A stretch of 62,572 nucleotides of DNA, taken from assembly GCA_944391815.1 (NCBI GenBank), contig CALXUV010000027.1, forward strand, positions 1 to 62,572, written 5' to 3'. The DNA comes from an uncultured Clostridia bacterium (GTDB taxonomy: Bacteria; Bacillota; Clostridia; Oscillospirales; CAG-272). The notes below the pieces were generated by a model that was not told the origin of the DNA, did no database searches, and worked only from the letters and a program-made list of their open reading frames with translations. Numbering within the stretch: the first letter of the stretch is position 1; every line of letters starts with the position of its first letter. The position numbers were made by a program, and so were the translations under genes. Shown here in pieces: positions 17,736 through 26,412 of this stretch.

Positions 17736-18392
17736 TATCCTTTCTTTTGTTTTAGGAAAAAATATTCCTTCTGCATTATATGCGGGATCTCTCTTGCTTG
17801 ACAATTATATCACATAAAACAAAAAAGATCGCACCCGGAATGCGAATAAATTTATGAAGCCGATATTGTCGGAGGCTGTTTTTTGCATTTTGGAAGAACC
17901 CGTAATAACCCGTAAGTGAAAATTAAAATGCGAATAACAGATAAAACGGAATCAACGAAATTAGTTGACGATATACAAGTTCTCATAAAATTCATGAAAA
18001 TTCCAAGGTCGATTTTCAATTGATTTTAAAAACGATTATACCGATTACTGAAAAAATATTAAAAAAAGATTATGCAAACAGTTGGAAAAATATATAAAAG
18101 CGGTTTAAGAGACGATTTTTAAAAAACGATTTGTAAAAACCGCCTGAAAGGCAGTCAGGAAAGATACTCCGCTTATTAAATAGCTTCCAAAGTTTTGTTT
18201 TTACTCACTGAAACTCAGACAGCGGCTATTTAGACTCGGACAGCAACTTTATGACTCAGACAGCAGCTATTTATGACTCGGACAGCAACTTTATGACTCA
18301 GACAGCGGCTATTTAGACTCGGACAGCGGCTATTTATGACTCAGATAGCGACCATATATGATTAAGACTCAAACATCAGTCAATTAAAAAAT
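17736..18392. other. Gene-poor gap containing a minisatellite
   Basis: AT-rich non-coding sequence separates the DUF3343 start from the ylbJ-like stop, both minus. No gene with a ribosome site was found. The stretch 17880-18180 has no distinctive element. The notable content is the tandem repeat at 18213-18361. Confidence 0.6.
18213..18361. repeat. Minisatellite of seven ~21-bp units
   Basis: Units beginning ACTC start at 18213, 18234, 18254, 18276, 18296, 18317 and 18339 (spacings 21, 20, 22, 20, 21, 22). The consensus is near ACTCRGACAGCGGCTATTTATG. ACTCAGAC and ACTCGGAC versions alternate, so the higher-order unit is a dimer of about 42 bases. One reading frame stays open across two dimers but ends in TAG. 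There is no spacer/repeat split as in CRISPR. It lies 31 bases beyond the ylbJ-like stop codon. Confidence 0.9.
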
Positions 18393-19406
18393 TCAAAATT
18401 CGGAAACAACGAAGAATATCGCACCCAGAAATGCGCAAATTACACCCGAAAGAAGTTTTGTGAGAAAATATTTTTTCATGCTGATATTAAATTCCGATGC
18501 AAGCGAGCACGTCTGAAAATGCACAGAAATACCTGAAAATCCGACAGCAAAAAACGTAAGAATATTAACACAGCAGGCAAAAACGTGAGAGCCTTCGGTA
18601 GCGATTCCGGCAAGAGAACTGCATGCGCCGGTTATTTCGAAAAACGAGATAAGAGTTGCGGAAAAAAGCACGGGTAAATGAAAAGTCTGAGAAAAATATC
18701 CCACAAAACCGCTGACCGTTGAAAAAAATATCACAAAACCGCAGATTTTAACGAAATTCACCGACGCATCTGACACTGCAGAGGTCAAAGCTACGAAAAA
18801 CGTTTTTTTCTCAGGGGGCGGAAGAGTTTTTGTCACGCTTACTGAAGCTTGTTTTCCGAAAAGCAGATGTGCGGTAATGAGTGAAGCCGTTACCTGGCAC
18901 ACATACAGTACGGCTCCGAATAACAAACTTCCGAAAAAAGCTCCTCCGATGCCGGCAACCACAAAACCAAGTCCTGCGTTATTTGAAACCCCCATAAGTT
19001 TTTCACAGTCGCTCTTTGAAATCGCACCGTTTTTGTATAGCGTAAGCGCATATTTGCTACCGGTCGGAAGTCCGCACAGCGATCCGAAAAGAAATACGGA
19101 AAAACCTTTCTCGTTTATCCCCGTGAATTTTTCAAAAACTTTGCCGGCAAATCCAAAGGAAAGGCTTCCGCAACCGAGTGAAAATATAATTTCGCCGCAA
19201 ACCATAAAAGGGAAAAGTGAGGGGAGCAGCGCAAAATAACAGGTATTTAAGGACATCCGCACGGATTTTCCGGAAATATCGGGCAGAAAAACAAGCAGAA
19301 AAAGAAAAATTATTGCCGTAATGAGAGGCAGAAAGTCTGTAAACGCCGCGAAAAACGAAGTCTTCGGGCTGATTGATGACTTTTCCGGGATTTTCAGTGT
19401 ATTCAA
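18393..19406 (-). CDS. Nucleoside-recognition (gate) membrane protein, YlbJ-like sporulation protein
   Basis: This 337-residue protein has about eight to ten membrane segments and gate-domain features: FGSLCGLPTGSKYALTLYKNG, then SNNAGLGFVVAGIGGAFFG, and in the second half ISFFEITGACSSLA. It resembles SpoIVFB-independent sporulation protein YlbJ of the nucleoside recognition domain family. I chose the TTG at 19406 because GGAGG lies seven bases before it; the ATG at 19448 has no ribosome site. It is divergent from yqfC-yqfD, which supports a sporulation role, although that is an inference from family and context. Confidence 0.78.
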   Translation of the reverse strand: MNTLKIPEKSSISPKTSFFAAFTDFLPLITAIIFLFLLVFLPDISGKSVRMSLNTCYFALLPSLFPFMVCGEIIFSLGCGSLSFGFAGKVFEKFTGINEKGFSVFLFGSLCGLPTGSKYALTLYKNGAISKSDCEKLMGVSNNAGLGFVVAGIGGAFFGSLLFGAVLYVCQVTASLITAHLLFGKQASVSVTKTLPPPEKKTFFVALTSAVSDASVNFVKICGFVIFFSTVSGFVGYFSQTFHLPVLFSATLISFFEITGACSSLAGIATEGSHVFACCVNILTFFAVGFSGISVHFQTCSLASEFNISMKKYFLTKLLSGVICAFLGAIFFVVSEF

Positions 19407-19496
19407 ATCGATTCCTCCGCATATAATTTGTAAGCAAGTATATGTCAATACCTGAAAAATAATTACAGGTGCAAAAAAAGCAGAGGGGAGAAAAAA

Positions 19497-19763
19497 GTGA
19501 GAAAATCCGTTACGGGCAGTGAAAGCTGTGCTTTTGTAAGTTCAAATAAAAAAATAACGTTTTGCGGGTGCCGTGGTGTGGGAAAATATTCGGAAAACGA
19601 AATTCAGGTTAAGTTATCCGATTTTACCGTGACTGTAACCGGTGAAAAGCTTTCGCTTTCAACCTATGTAAGCGGAGAAATCGTAATTACGGGTGAGATT
19701 CAGAACATAAATTACGGTGTTAATAAAACACAAAAATCTTCGGAGCGTGCTGTAAAATGGTAA
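19497..19763 (+). CDS. yqfC: Sporulation protein YqfC (YabP/YqfC family)
   Basis: This 88-residue protein starts with GTG, eight bases after AGAGGGGAG. It follows the YabP/YqfC pattern of a short beta-rich protein: VTVTGEKLSLSTYVSGEIVITGEI. Family members are made under sigma-E during sporulation; in Bacillus subtilis yqfC precedes yqfD. Its stop overlaps the yqfD start by seven bases. The exact molecular role is not known. A sigma-E promoter was looked for upstream but no convincing one was found. Confidence 0.9.
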   Translation: MRKSVTGSESCAFVSSNKKITFCGCRGVGKYSENEIQVKLSDFTVTVTGEKLSLSTYVSGEIVITGEIQNINYGVNKTQKSSERAVKW

Positions 19764-20950
19764 TAAGCAGGATAATATCATTTCTGGAAGGCAAGGCGGT
19801 TTTGTATGCAGACAGTGAAAACAGAGAAAAATTCATTACTTTTCTGACTGAGCACGGCGTTCATGCCGGGATAAGCTCGGACAGGGAAACGGGAGGAGTC
19901 AACGTCAGAATAAGACCGGCGGATGTAAAAAAAATCGCTCCGATACTTGACAAATCGGGGATAATAGTATATATTAAAGATGTATACGGTTTTGCGAGAT
20001 TTTGCAGTGACAACAGAAAAAGGGCGGGAGTTATAGCGGGAATTCTGATTTTTTTCACACTGCTCTTTATGTCCACCGGCTACGTAATGAAAATAGAGGT
20101 GGAGGGTAGTCAGCTGCTTTCACGTCAAACGGTCATAGACGACCTTGCAGAGTTCGGGATAAGCGTGGGGACACGCATTTCGGAGATAGACAAAGATACA
20201 TGTGCGAGCAGATTTCTGGCAAAGTATCCGGAGTTTTCATGGGTGGCTATAAATTTCGAGGGTACGACAGCAACCATTACACTCAAAGAAAAAGACAAGC
20301 AGGACGCAAGCGAAGACAAAAAGTGCGACTTTCTTGCAGCGGACAGTGACGGCGTGATAAGAAGCGTTCTGGTTTACAGCGGAAAGGCGACGGTAAAACC
20401 CGGGACTGTTGTGAAAAAAGGTGACGTTCTGATAATGGGCTACATAAGCGGAAGCGGACTGCAATACGAAGAACACCCATCGCTCCGTTATGAAGGTGCG
20501 CTCGGTTCCGTGACTGCGGAAGTAAAAGAAGAGTTAAGCGTATTCGTACCTTTCACCGAAGAAACGGTTACCGAAACCGTAACGGAGCGCTCGGCAACGG
20601 TTATATCAGTTCTTGGTGTTGATTTTGTTTTCGGCAGCATTCCGGAAAACGGAGCTGTCGGGTCGCCGGAGAAATACGTTGAAATATTCGGGCTTATCGA
20701 AATACCGGTCACATACCGGACATTTGACGTTGTCAGCCAGAAAACCGGATATACTGAAAGAGATGATACGCAGGCAGGAGCCGAAGCTGAAAAGAGGGTT
20801 TACAGGGCGGTAGCCGAGAAACTCGGTCAGGCGGAACTTACGGAAATAAACGTAGCTTTTACGGTTGAAGAAAACGGAGTTACAGCTGTCGCAAAATACA
20901 GCTGCGTGCGTGAAATAGCGGTCCCGACATACATAAAAAGGACTGACTGA
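19757..20950 (+). CDS. yqfD: Sporulation protein YqfD
   Basis: This 397-residue protein has a cytoplasmic N-terminal part of about 90 residues, then a membrane segment (AGVIAGILIFFTLLFMST) near 93-110. A large extracytoplasmic part follows, beginning with a POTRA/FtsQ-like stretch KIEVEGSQLLSRQTVIDDL. The middle carries KPGTVVKKGDVLIMGY, a lipoyl/barrel-sandwich-like patch typical of YqfD. It is made under sigma-E in the mother cell in model species. It overlaps yqfC and precedes phoH by 25 bases, the canonical order. Confidence 0.93.
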   Translation: MVISRIISFLEGKAVLYADSENREKFITFLTEHGVHAGISSDRETGGVNVRIRPADVKKIAPILDKSGIIVYIKDVYGFARFCSDNRKRAGVIAGILIFFTLLFMSTGYVMKIEVEGSQLLSRQTVIDDLAEFGISVGTRISEIDKDTCASRFLAKYPEFSWVAINFEGTTATITLKEKDKQDASEDKKCDFLAADSDGVIRSVLVYSGKATVKPGTVVKKGDVLIMGYISGSGLQYEEHPSLRYEGALGSVTAEVKEELSVFVPFTEETVTETVTERSATVISVLGVDFVFGSIPENGAVGSPEKYVEIFGLIEIPVTYRTFDVVSQKTGYTERDDTQAGAEAEKRVYRAVAEKLGQAELTEINVAFTVEENGVTAVAKYSCVREIAVPTYIKRTD

Positions 20951-20975
20951 AAATAAGGTTAACGGAAGGGAAAAT

Positions 20976-22001
20976 ATGGCGGAAAAAACAGTCGTAACCG
21001 AAAGCATGGATACACTTGCGGTGCTTTTCGGAGCGTTTGACGAAAATATAAAGCTTCTTGAAAATAAATTCGGAGTTGAAATACGGTCAAGAGAAGGTCA
21101 AAGCGGAAACCCAAGCGTTGTCATTTCATGCGAGGATGAGGAAATGCTGGATAAAGCCGGGACTGCAGTAAAGCAGTTACTCAAAAAAGCGGCATTTATC
21201 GGAGAGGTGACGCTTCAGGACGTAGAATACGTTTGTGATACAGTGCTGAAAGGCAAAGCCGAAGAGCTTGAGGATTACGATTCAGGCTGTATATGCGTTA
21301 CTGCAAAAGGAAGACCGGTAAGACCGAAAACCGCCGGACAGCAGAAATATGTAAGACTCATAGAAAAAAACACAGTGATACTTGCGATAGGACCGGCGGG
21401 AACCGGAAAGACATATCTTGCGGTTGCCATGGCAGTGTCCGCACTCAGGGCAAAAGCCGTTTCAAGGATAATACTCACCCGTCCTGCAGTGGAAGCGGGT
21501 GAAAAGCTCGGATTTCTCCCGGGGGACCTGCAAAACAAAATAGATCCTTATCTGCGACCGCTCCATGACGCATTATTTGACATGCTCGGTGCGGAAAATT
21601 ATCAGAAACATGTAGAAAGAGGAACGATAGAAATAGCACCTCTTGCATACATGAGAGGAAGAACGCTTGACGACGCTTTTATAATAGTGGATGAAGGTCA
21701 GAACACAACCAGAGAGCAGATGAAAATGATTCTGACAAGACTCGGCAACGGTTCAAAGATAGTGGTTACGGGTGACGTAACCCAGATAGACCTTCCGTCG
21801 GGAAACAGCGGAGGACTTGTAGAGGCGGCTGAAATACTCCAGAATATCGAGGGAATAGCCATTCACAGGCTGAGCGAAAGAGACGTTGTAAGACACAGGC
21901 TTGTAAAAGCCATTATCGGAGCGTACGAAAAGTCCGAAAAAAGGAAAACGGCGGCGTCGGAAATGCGGAAGATGAGGGTGAAGAGAGGCAGTCAGCGGTG
22001 A
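20976..22001 (+). CDS. phoH: PhoH family ATPase (YqfE/PhoH-like)
   Basis: This 341-residue protein has an N-terminal KH-like part and a P-loop ATPase domain with Walker A GPAGTGKTYLA near residue 138-148. IILTRPAVEAGEKLGFLPGDL and Walker B DAFIIVDEGQNTT also match. The family is thought to act in RNA metabolism with YbeY; the detailed reaction is unsettled. Its TGA overlaps the ybeY GTG by four bases, indicating translational coupling. Confidence 0.95.
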   Translation: MAEKTVVTESMDTLAVLFGAFDENIKLLENKFGVEIRSREGQSGNPSVVISCEDEEMLDKAGTAVKQLLKKAAFIGEVTLQDVEYVCDTVLKGKAEELEDYDSGCICVTAKGRPVRPKTAGQQKYVRLIEKNTVILAIGPAGTGKTYLAVAMAVSALRAKAVSRIILTRPAVEAGEKLGFLPGDLQNKIDPYLRPLHDALFDMLGAENYQKHVERGTIEIAPLAYMRGRTLDDAFIIVDEGQNTTREQMKMILTRLGNGSKIVVTGDVTQIDLPSGNSGGLVEAAEILQNIEGIAIHRLSERDVVRHRLVKAIIGAYEKSEKRKTAASEMRKMRVKRGSQR

Positions 22002-22477
22002 GAAACAGAATTTATATAAAAAACGATCAGAAGGCGGTAAAAACCGACGCAAAGCTTTACGGACTTATAAGACGTGCGATAGGACAGGCTTTGAAATACG
22101 AAAAATTTCCGTCTGCCGCCGAAATTTCGGTAACCCTGACCGATAACGAGGGGATAAAGAGTCTTAATGCCGAATACAGAAACAAGGACTCTGTGACGGA
22201 TGTTCTTTCGTTTCCGCTTTACAGTAGTGCTTCGGAGGCGGTATCCGATACCGCAGACGGTGAAGAGGCTGCCCTTGGCGACATAGTGATTTCCCTTGAA
22301 AAAGCGGTGCAACAGGCAAACGAATACGGGCACGGCTTTGAAAGAGAAACGGCGTTTTTGTGTGTTCATTCGGTTCTGCACCTGCTCGGTTACGATCATG
22401 AGCTCGGACCGGAGCAGGAAAAGGAAATGTTTACAAAGCAGGAGGAGGTTATGCGCCTTCTCGGTCTTACCCGGTAA
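21998..22477 (+). CDS. ybeY: Endoribonuclease YbeY (rRNA maturation factor)
   Basis: YbeY is a zinc-dependent RNase involved in 16S rRNA 3' end maturation and ribosome quality control. The 159-residue protein contains the signature HSVLHLLGYDHE near residues 123-134, with the three zinc-binding histidines (HX3HX5H), and LNAEYRNKDSVTDVLSFPL. It starts with GTG overlapping the phoH stop. The usual dgkA and cdd genes between ybeY and era in many Bacillota are missing here. Confidence 0.97.
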   Translation: MRNRIYIKNDQKAVKTDAKLYGLIRRAIGQALKYEKFPSAAEISVTLTDNEGIKSLNAEYRNKDSVTDVLSFPLYSSASEAVSDTADGEEAALGDIVISLEKAVQQANEYGHGFERETAFLCVHSVLHLLGYDHELGPEQEKEMFTKQEEVMRLLGLTR

Positions 22478-22573
22478 AGCACTGCCGCAAGGCACATAAA
22501 ACCGGAAAATCAAATTCGGGGTAATCCGCTTGATTTTTTCAGGCTCAGAATGTGATAAAGAAAGGGAAAAAAG

Positions 22574-23467
22574 TTGAAAAAAACAGGATTTATAGCAATC
22601 GTAGGAAGACCGAATGTCGGAAAATCGACTCTGATAAACGCACTTGTGGGTGAGAAGCTCGCAATAGTTTCAAGAAAACCCCAGACAACAAGAAATAAAA
22701 TAACCGGTGTGCTGACAAAAGGTGAGACTCAGTATGTGTTTATGGATACTCCGGGCATGCATGCGCCGAAAACAAAGCTCGGTAACCGTATGGTTGAACA
22801 GACGGTGAGCGCAATGTCCGGTGTCGATGCGGTAATCCTTATGGCAGAGCCGGTCCCGCACCCGGGAGATACAGAGCTTTCTCTGATAGAAAAAATAAAA
22901 TCGCTCGGAATTCCTGCGATACTTGCAATAAACAAAACCGATAAATGCGATGCCGTAAAGCTCGGTGACACAATAAAAGCCTATTCGGAAATACATGACT
23001 TCGATGCGGTTGTTCCGATGTCTGCGGTAAAGAACAAGGGCATCGATACACTGCTGAATGAAGTGGACAGGTATATGACTGAGGGAAGCTGGTTTTTCCC
23101 GGAGGATGTCATAACCGATCAGCCCGAAAGGATGATAGCGTCGGAGATGGTCAGAGAACAGATCCTGAAATGCTGTGACGATGAAATTCCGCACGGAACC
23201 GCGGTGGTGATCGAGGAATTCAAAGAAACCGGATCGATGCTGAGAATAAGAGCGGAGATTTTTTGTGAAAAAAATTCGCATAAGGGAATTATAATCGGCA
23301 AAAACGGCGAAAACCTGAAACGGATAGGCTCACGTGCAAGAGAAAACATGGAAAAGTTTTTCGGAATAAAGGTGTTTCTCGATCTGTGGGTAAAGGTAAA
23401 GGAAAACTGGAGAAACAGCGAGGTCCTGCTCAGCGGTTTCGGATATGTTCCGGAGGATAAAGACTGA
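22574..23467 (+). CDS. era: GTPase Era
   Basis: Era binds GTP and the 3' end of 16S rRNA during 30S assembly. The 297-residue protein starts with TTG after AGAAAGGG. Motifs are G1 GRPNVGKST (10-18), G3 DTPGMH, and G4 NKTD near 118. The C-terminal KH domain contains HKGIIIGKNGENLKRIG. The stop overlaps the recO start by one base (TGATG). Length and motif order are normal. Confidence 0.98.
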   Translation: MKKTGFIAIVGRPNVGKSTLINALVGEKLAIVSRKPQTTRNKITGVLTKGETQYVFMDTPGMHAPKTKLGNRMVEQTVSAMSGVDAVILMAEPVPHPGDTELSLIEKIKSLGIPAILAINKTDKCDAVKLGDTIKAYSEIHDFDAVVPMSAVKNKGIDTLLNEVDRYMTEGSWFFPEDVITDQPERMIASEMVREQILKCCDDEIPHGTAVVIEEFKETGSMLRIRAEIFCEKNSHKGIIIGKNGENLKRIGSRARENMEKFFGIKVFLDLWVKVKENWRNSEVLLSGFGYVPEDKD

Positions 23468-24300
23468 TGCTTTCTCAGTTCCGAGGGCTGGTGCTCGCCG
23501 AAAACCCTTGGGGTGAAAGCGACAAAATACTTACCGTGCTGACAGCTGAAGCCGGAAAAATATCGGTGCTCCTTAAAGGCGGGGCTAGTCTCAGAAACAA
23601 ATCTGCGGCGTCCTGTATTCCGTTTTGTTTCAGCGAATTTGTAACCGCAGACAGAGGCGGGCGACCATGGGTGCGTGAGGCGTCGGAGATCGAGAGCTTT
23701 CCGAGGATCAGAAAAAATCTTGAGCTTACGTCGGCGGCACTCTATATATGCGATGTTGCGGGTGACGTCTGCGTTGAAAATTCCGATGAATCGGAAATGC
23801 TCCAGCTGGTTTTGAATACCCTGTATGCGCTTGACAGGGGGCTTAGAAAAAGAGATGAAATAAAAGCTGCGTTTGAACTCCGTACTGCGGCTGTATGCGG
23901 ATTCAGCCCCGATCTTGTAAGATGCAGCGAATGCGGCAAAAGCGAGGCGGAAGTTATGTTTCTTGACGTAATGGACGGAGTGCTTCAGTGCGAAAACTGC
24001 CGGCGCAGGCAAAACTCCCTTCCGCCGCGGGAGGGACACAGTCTTCTGCTTTTTCAGCTTGAAAAACCTCTGCTTGACGTAATGAGGTACGTCTGTTACT
24101 CAAACGCAAAGAAATTTCTGTCGTTTGATCTTCCGGCAAGATACGCCGACAGGTTTTACGACTACTGTGAAAAGTATCTTCTCTGCCATGTTGAAAAGAA
24201 TTTCAGAACACTTGATTTTCTTCATTCGCTGAAAGCCATGCCGGAAATTTCAGTGAAATCCGACAGAAAAGAAAATGACAGCGCCGGCACTGAAAAATAG
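23467..24300 (+). CDS. recO: DNA repair protein RecO
   Basis: RecO loads RecA on SSB-coated DNA together with RecF and RecR. The 277-residue protein has the N-terminal OB fold beginning RGLVLAENPWGESDKILTVLT. It also has a four-cysteine zinc site: CSECGK near residue 155 and CENC near 178. It overlaps era by one base. The C-terminal tail is short and polar. Confidence 0.95.
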   Translation: MLSQFRGLVLAENPWGESDKILTVLTAEAGKISVLLKGGASLRNKSAASCIPFCFSEFVTADRGGRPWVREASEIESFPRIRKNLELTSAALYICDVAGDVCVENSDESEMLQLVLNTLYALDRGLRKRDEIKAAFELRTAAVCGFSPDLVRCSECGKSEAEVMFLDVMDGVLQCENCRRRQNSLPPREGHSLLLFQLEKPLLDVMRYVCYSNAKKFLSFDLPARYADRFYDYCEKYLLCHVEKNFRTLDFLHSLKAMPEISVKSDRKENDSAGTEK

Positions 24301-24460
24301 TCTGACGGTATTTTCCGCAAAATCAATAACGGAAAAGTAAAATCAAAGCAAATTCCGATGGCTTTTCCGACGTGAAAACACGTAGAGATAAACCGGATTT
24401 TTAAAATACAAAAATGAAAAACAAGCAATCAAAGTCAATCAAAAAAGAAAGGCAAAAAAT

Positions 24461-25939
24461 ATGAATTACGTAAGTACAAGAGGAAACGGCGGCGTAACGA
24501 CAGCCGCGGGTGCGATCAAACAGGGTCTTGCAAGTGACGGAGGACTGTTTATGCCGGAAAAACTTCCGGAGCTTGACGAAAAGCTGATGAAAAAGCTTTC
24601 GGAAATGGATTATCCGGAAAGAGCGGCAACGGTTCTTTCAATGTTTCTTGACGATTACACCTACGAGGAACTTTTGTCCGATTGCAGAGAAGCCTACGGA
24701 GAAAGCAGATTCCCGGGCGGAGCTGCACCGTGCTCGGCTGTCGGAAAAAGAATGAGAATACTGGAGCTCTGGCACGGTCCTACTGCGGCATTCAAGGATA
24801 TGGCGCTCCAGATAATGCCGAGACTTTTTGTGCGTGCGCTTAAAAAGACCGGAGAAAAGAGAACGGCTCTTATACTTGTGGCAACGTCAGGAGACACCGG
24901 AAAAGCGGCGCTTGAAGGTTACAAAGATGTTGAAGGGGTAAAGATAGCGGTTTATTATCCGGTAAACGGCGTCAGCAGAGTGCAGCAGCTTCAGATGGTA
25001 ACACAGGAAGGAAATAACGTTGCGGTTTACGCAGTCAAGGGAAATTTTGACGATGCGCAGACCGGAGTCAAAAAGATTTTTTCCGACCGCAGTCAGATAA
25101 AAGAGGCGGACGAAAAGGGTTATTTCTTCTCATCCGCAAACTCAATAAACTGGGGCAGACTTGCGCCGCAGATAGTTTATTACATCTCAGCTTACTGTGA
25201 CCTTGTCGCAAAGGGAGATATAGAATACGGAGAAAAGGTGGACGTATGCGTTCCTACCGGTAATTTCGGAAACATTTTTGCGGCATACATAGCCAAAAGA
25301 ATGGGTCTTCCGGTAAGGAAGCTCGTATGTGCGTCAAACAAAAACAACATACTCACAGATTTTCTCAGCACCGGAGTCTACGACAGAAACCGCAGTTTTT
25401 ATACAACGATGTCACCCTCGATGGATATACTTATCTCTTCTAACCTCGAAAGACTTCTTTACCTCGTCGCCGGAAGCAAAGCTACGGCGGAATATACGAA
25501 GCAGCTTTCAGAAACCGGAAGATATCAGGTTGAAAAAGAGGTTTTCGATAAGATTAAAGAGGATTTTGAAGGATACTACTGCGATGAGGAAAACACCTCG
25601 CAAACGGTGAGCAGCATCTACCGCGAATACGGTTATCTTTCCGATACTCATTCAGCTGTTGCCATAAATGCGGCGCTCAGGTTTGCGGAAAAGGTCAGCG
25701 ACGGCACGAAAATAATAGTTGCGTCCACCGCAAGCCCGTATAAATTCGCTTCGTCGGTTTACGAGGCGATAACAGATAAAAAAGCGCCTGAGGGACCTGA
25801 AGCGCTTGAAGCACTGAGTGAGCTCACAGGGGTTGAAATTCCCGCACCTCTTTCGGGACTTGACAAAAAGAAAGTCAGATTCACAAAAGTTATCGAGGTC
25901 GGTCAGATGCCTGAGACCGTAAGGGAGAACACCATATAA
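24461..25939 (+). CDS. thrC: Threonine synthase
   Basis: ThrC converts O-phosphohomoserine to threonine with PLP. The 492-residue length suits the fungal/enterobacterial-like long subfamily. The start NYVSTRGNGG matches the family N-terminus. The PLP lysine is in HGPTAAFKDMALQ near residue 112, followed by VATSGDTGKAALEGY and PTGNFGNIFAAYIAKRMGLP. AAGAAAGGC precedes the ATG. The coding end, QMPETVRENTI then TAA, is echoed twice more in the same frame after the stop. Confidence 0.97.
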   Translation: MNYVSTRGNGGVTTAAGAIKQGLASDGGLFMPEKLPELDEKLMKKLSEMDYPERAATVLSMFLDDYTYEELLSDCREAYGESRFPGGAAPCSAVGKRMRILELWHGPTAAFKDMALQIMPRLFVRALKKTGEKRTALILVATSGDTGKAALEGYKDVEGVKIAVYYPVNGVSRVQQLQMVTQEGNNVAVYAVKGNFDDAQTGVKKIFSDRSQIKEADEKGYFFSSANSINWGRLAPQIVYYISAYCDLVAKGDIEYGEKVDVCVPTGNFGNIFAAYIAKRMGLPVRKLVCASNKNNILTDFLSTGVYDRNRSFYTTMSPSMDILISSNLERLLYLVAGSKATAEYTKQLSETGRYQVEKEVFDKIKEDFEGYYCDEENTSQTVSSIYREYGYLSDTHSAVAINAALRFAEKVSDGTKIIVASTASPYKFASSVYEAITDKKAPEGPEALEALSELTGVEIPAPLSGLDKKKVRFTKVIEVGQMPETVRENTI

Positions 25940-26059
25940 TCGTACGTCAACCTTCAGATGCCGGAAACGGTAAGCGGCAGGAATAACACTATACAGCCAT
26001 ACTTTAATTATCAGGTGCCGGAACTGAATTCATTTAAGCATAAAGCCGATACCATATAA
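25904..26059 (+). repeat. Decayed in-frame triplication of the thrC 3' end
   Basis: The last coding segment QMPETVRENTI-stop (CAGATGCC from 25904) is followed, in the same frame, by QMPETVSGRNNTI (CAGATGCC from 25955) and QVPELNSFKHKADTI-stop (CAGGTGCC from 26012). The spacings are 51 and 57 bases, both multiples of three. The frame stays open from the thrC TAA (25937-25939) to a second ATA-TAA at 26054-26059. This is read directly from the sequence; a tandem duplication later closed by a stop or by divergence is the inference. Confidence 0.75.
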
Positions 26060-26086
26060 AACAATCAAGGCAGAACTTATTTAACT

Positions 26087-26123
26087 GAAAAGCCGCCCCG
26101 TCGGCTGACGGAGCGGCTTTTTA
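26087..26123. terminator. Bidirectional terminator between thrC and the DUF1540 gene
   Basis: AAAAGCCGC and GCGGCTTTTT form a long stem with an inner CCGT/ACGG extension and one mismatch. T-runs occur on both strands. It serves both the plus-strand thrC transcript and the minus-strand DUF1540 gene. Confidence 0.88.
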
Positions 26124-26140
26124 AGGGATCTGAATTTTTT

Positions 26141-26335
26141 TCAGAATATTTTGGATTCTGCATCTTCCGGATCCGGTTTAAACGTGGCGCAAACGGTTTC
26201 CTGACAGCTTGTTGCCTGAAGCGGACCGATTTCGATCTGACTTGCGTGGCAACAGCCGTGCTTATCGTTGTAAACGCACGAAACAACGTTGCAAAGAACT
26301 CCGGAAATCTGCGGACTTTGGCTGTTTGACTGCAT
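26141..26335 (-). CDS. DUF1540 domain-containing small protein
   Basis: This 64-residue protein has the DUF1540 pattern: ISGVLCNVVSCVYNDKHGCC, then an acidic QIEIGP segment and CQETVCATFKP. The cysteines are spaced as in a probable metal-binding domain. GGGAGGTAAATT precedes the ATG. DUF1540 proteins are common in spore-forming Clostridia, but their function is not established. It is a single-gene unit transcribed towards thrC, ending at the shared terminator, and is divergent from the phosphoesterase gene. Confidence 0.9.
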   Translation of the reverse strand: MQSNSQSPQISGVLCNVVSCVYNDKHGCCHASQIEIGPLQATSCQETVCATFKPDPEDAESKIF

Positions 26336-26412
26336 AATTTACCTCCCAGACTGAATATGTACATATTTTCCGCAGAAAAGCGGAATTTATACGGCAAAAG
26401 AAAGGAAAAAAT

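Noticed and set aside
18213-18361. Possible CRISPR array
   Set aside because: Units are continuous with no unique spacers and no cas genes are near. It is a simple minisatellite.
19420-19448. TTGACA-17-TATATG on the minus strand before the ylbJ-like gene
   Set aside because: The spacing is ideal, but the start point would fall in the ribosome site, seven bases from the start codon, and the -10 is poor.
23119-24039. 306-codon minus-strand open frame over era and recO
   Set aside because: Antisense to two firmly identified genes and with no ribosome site.
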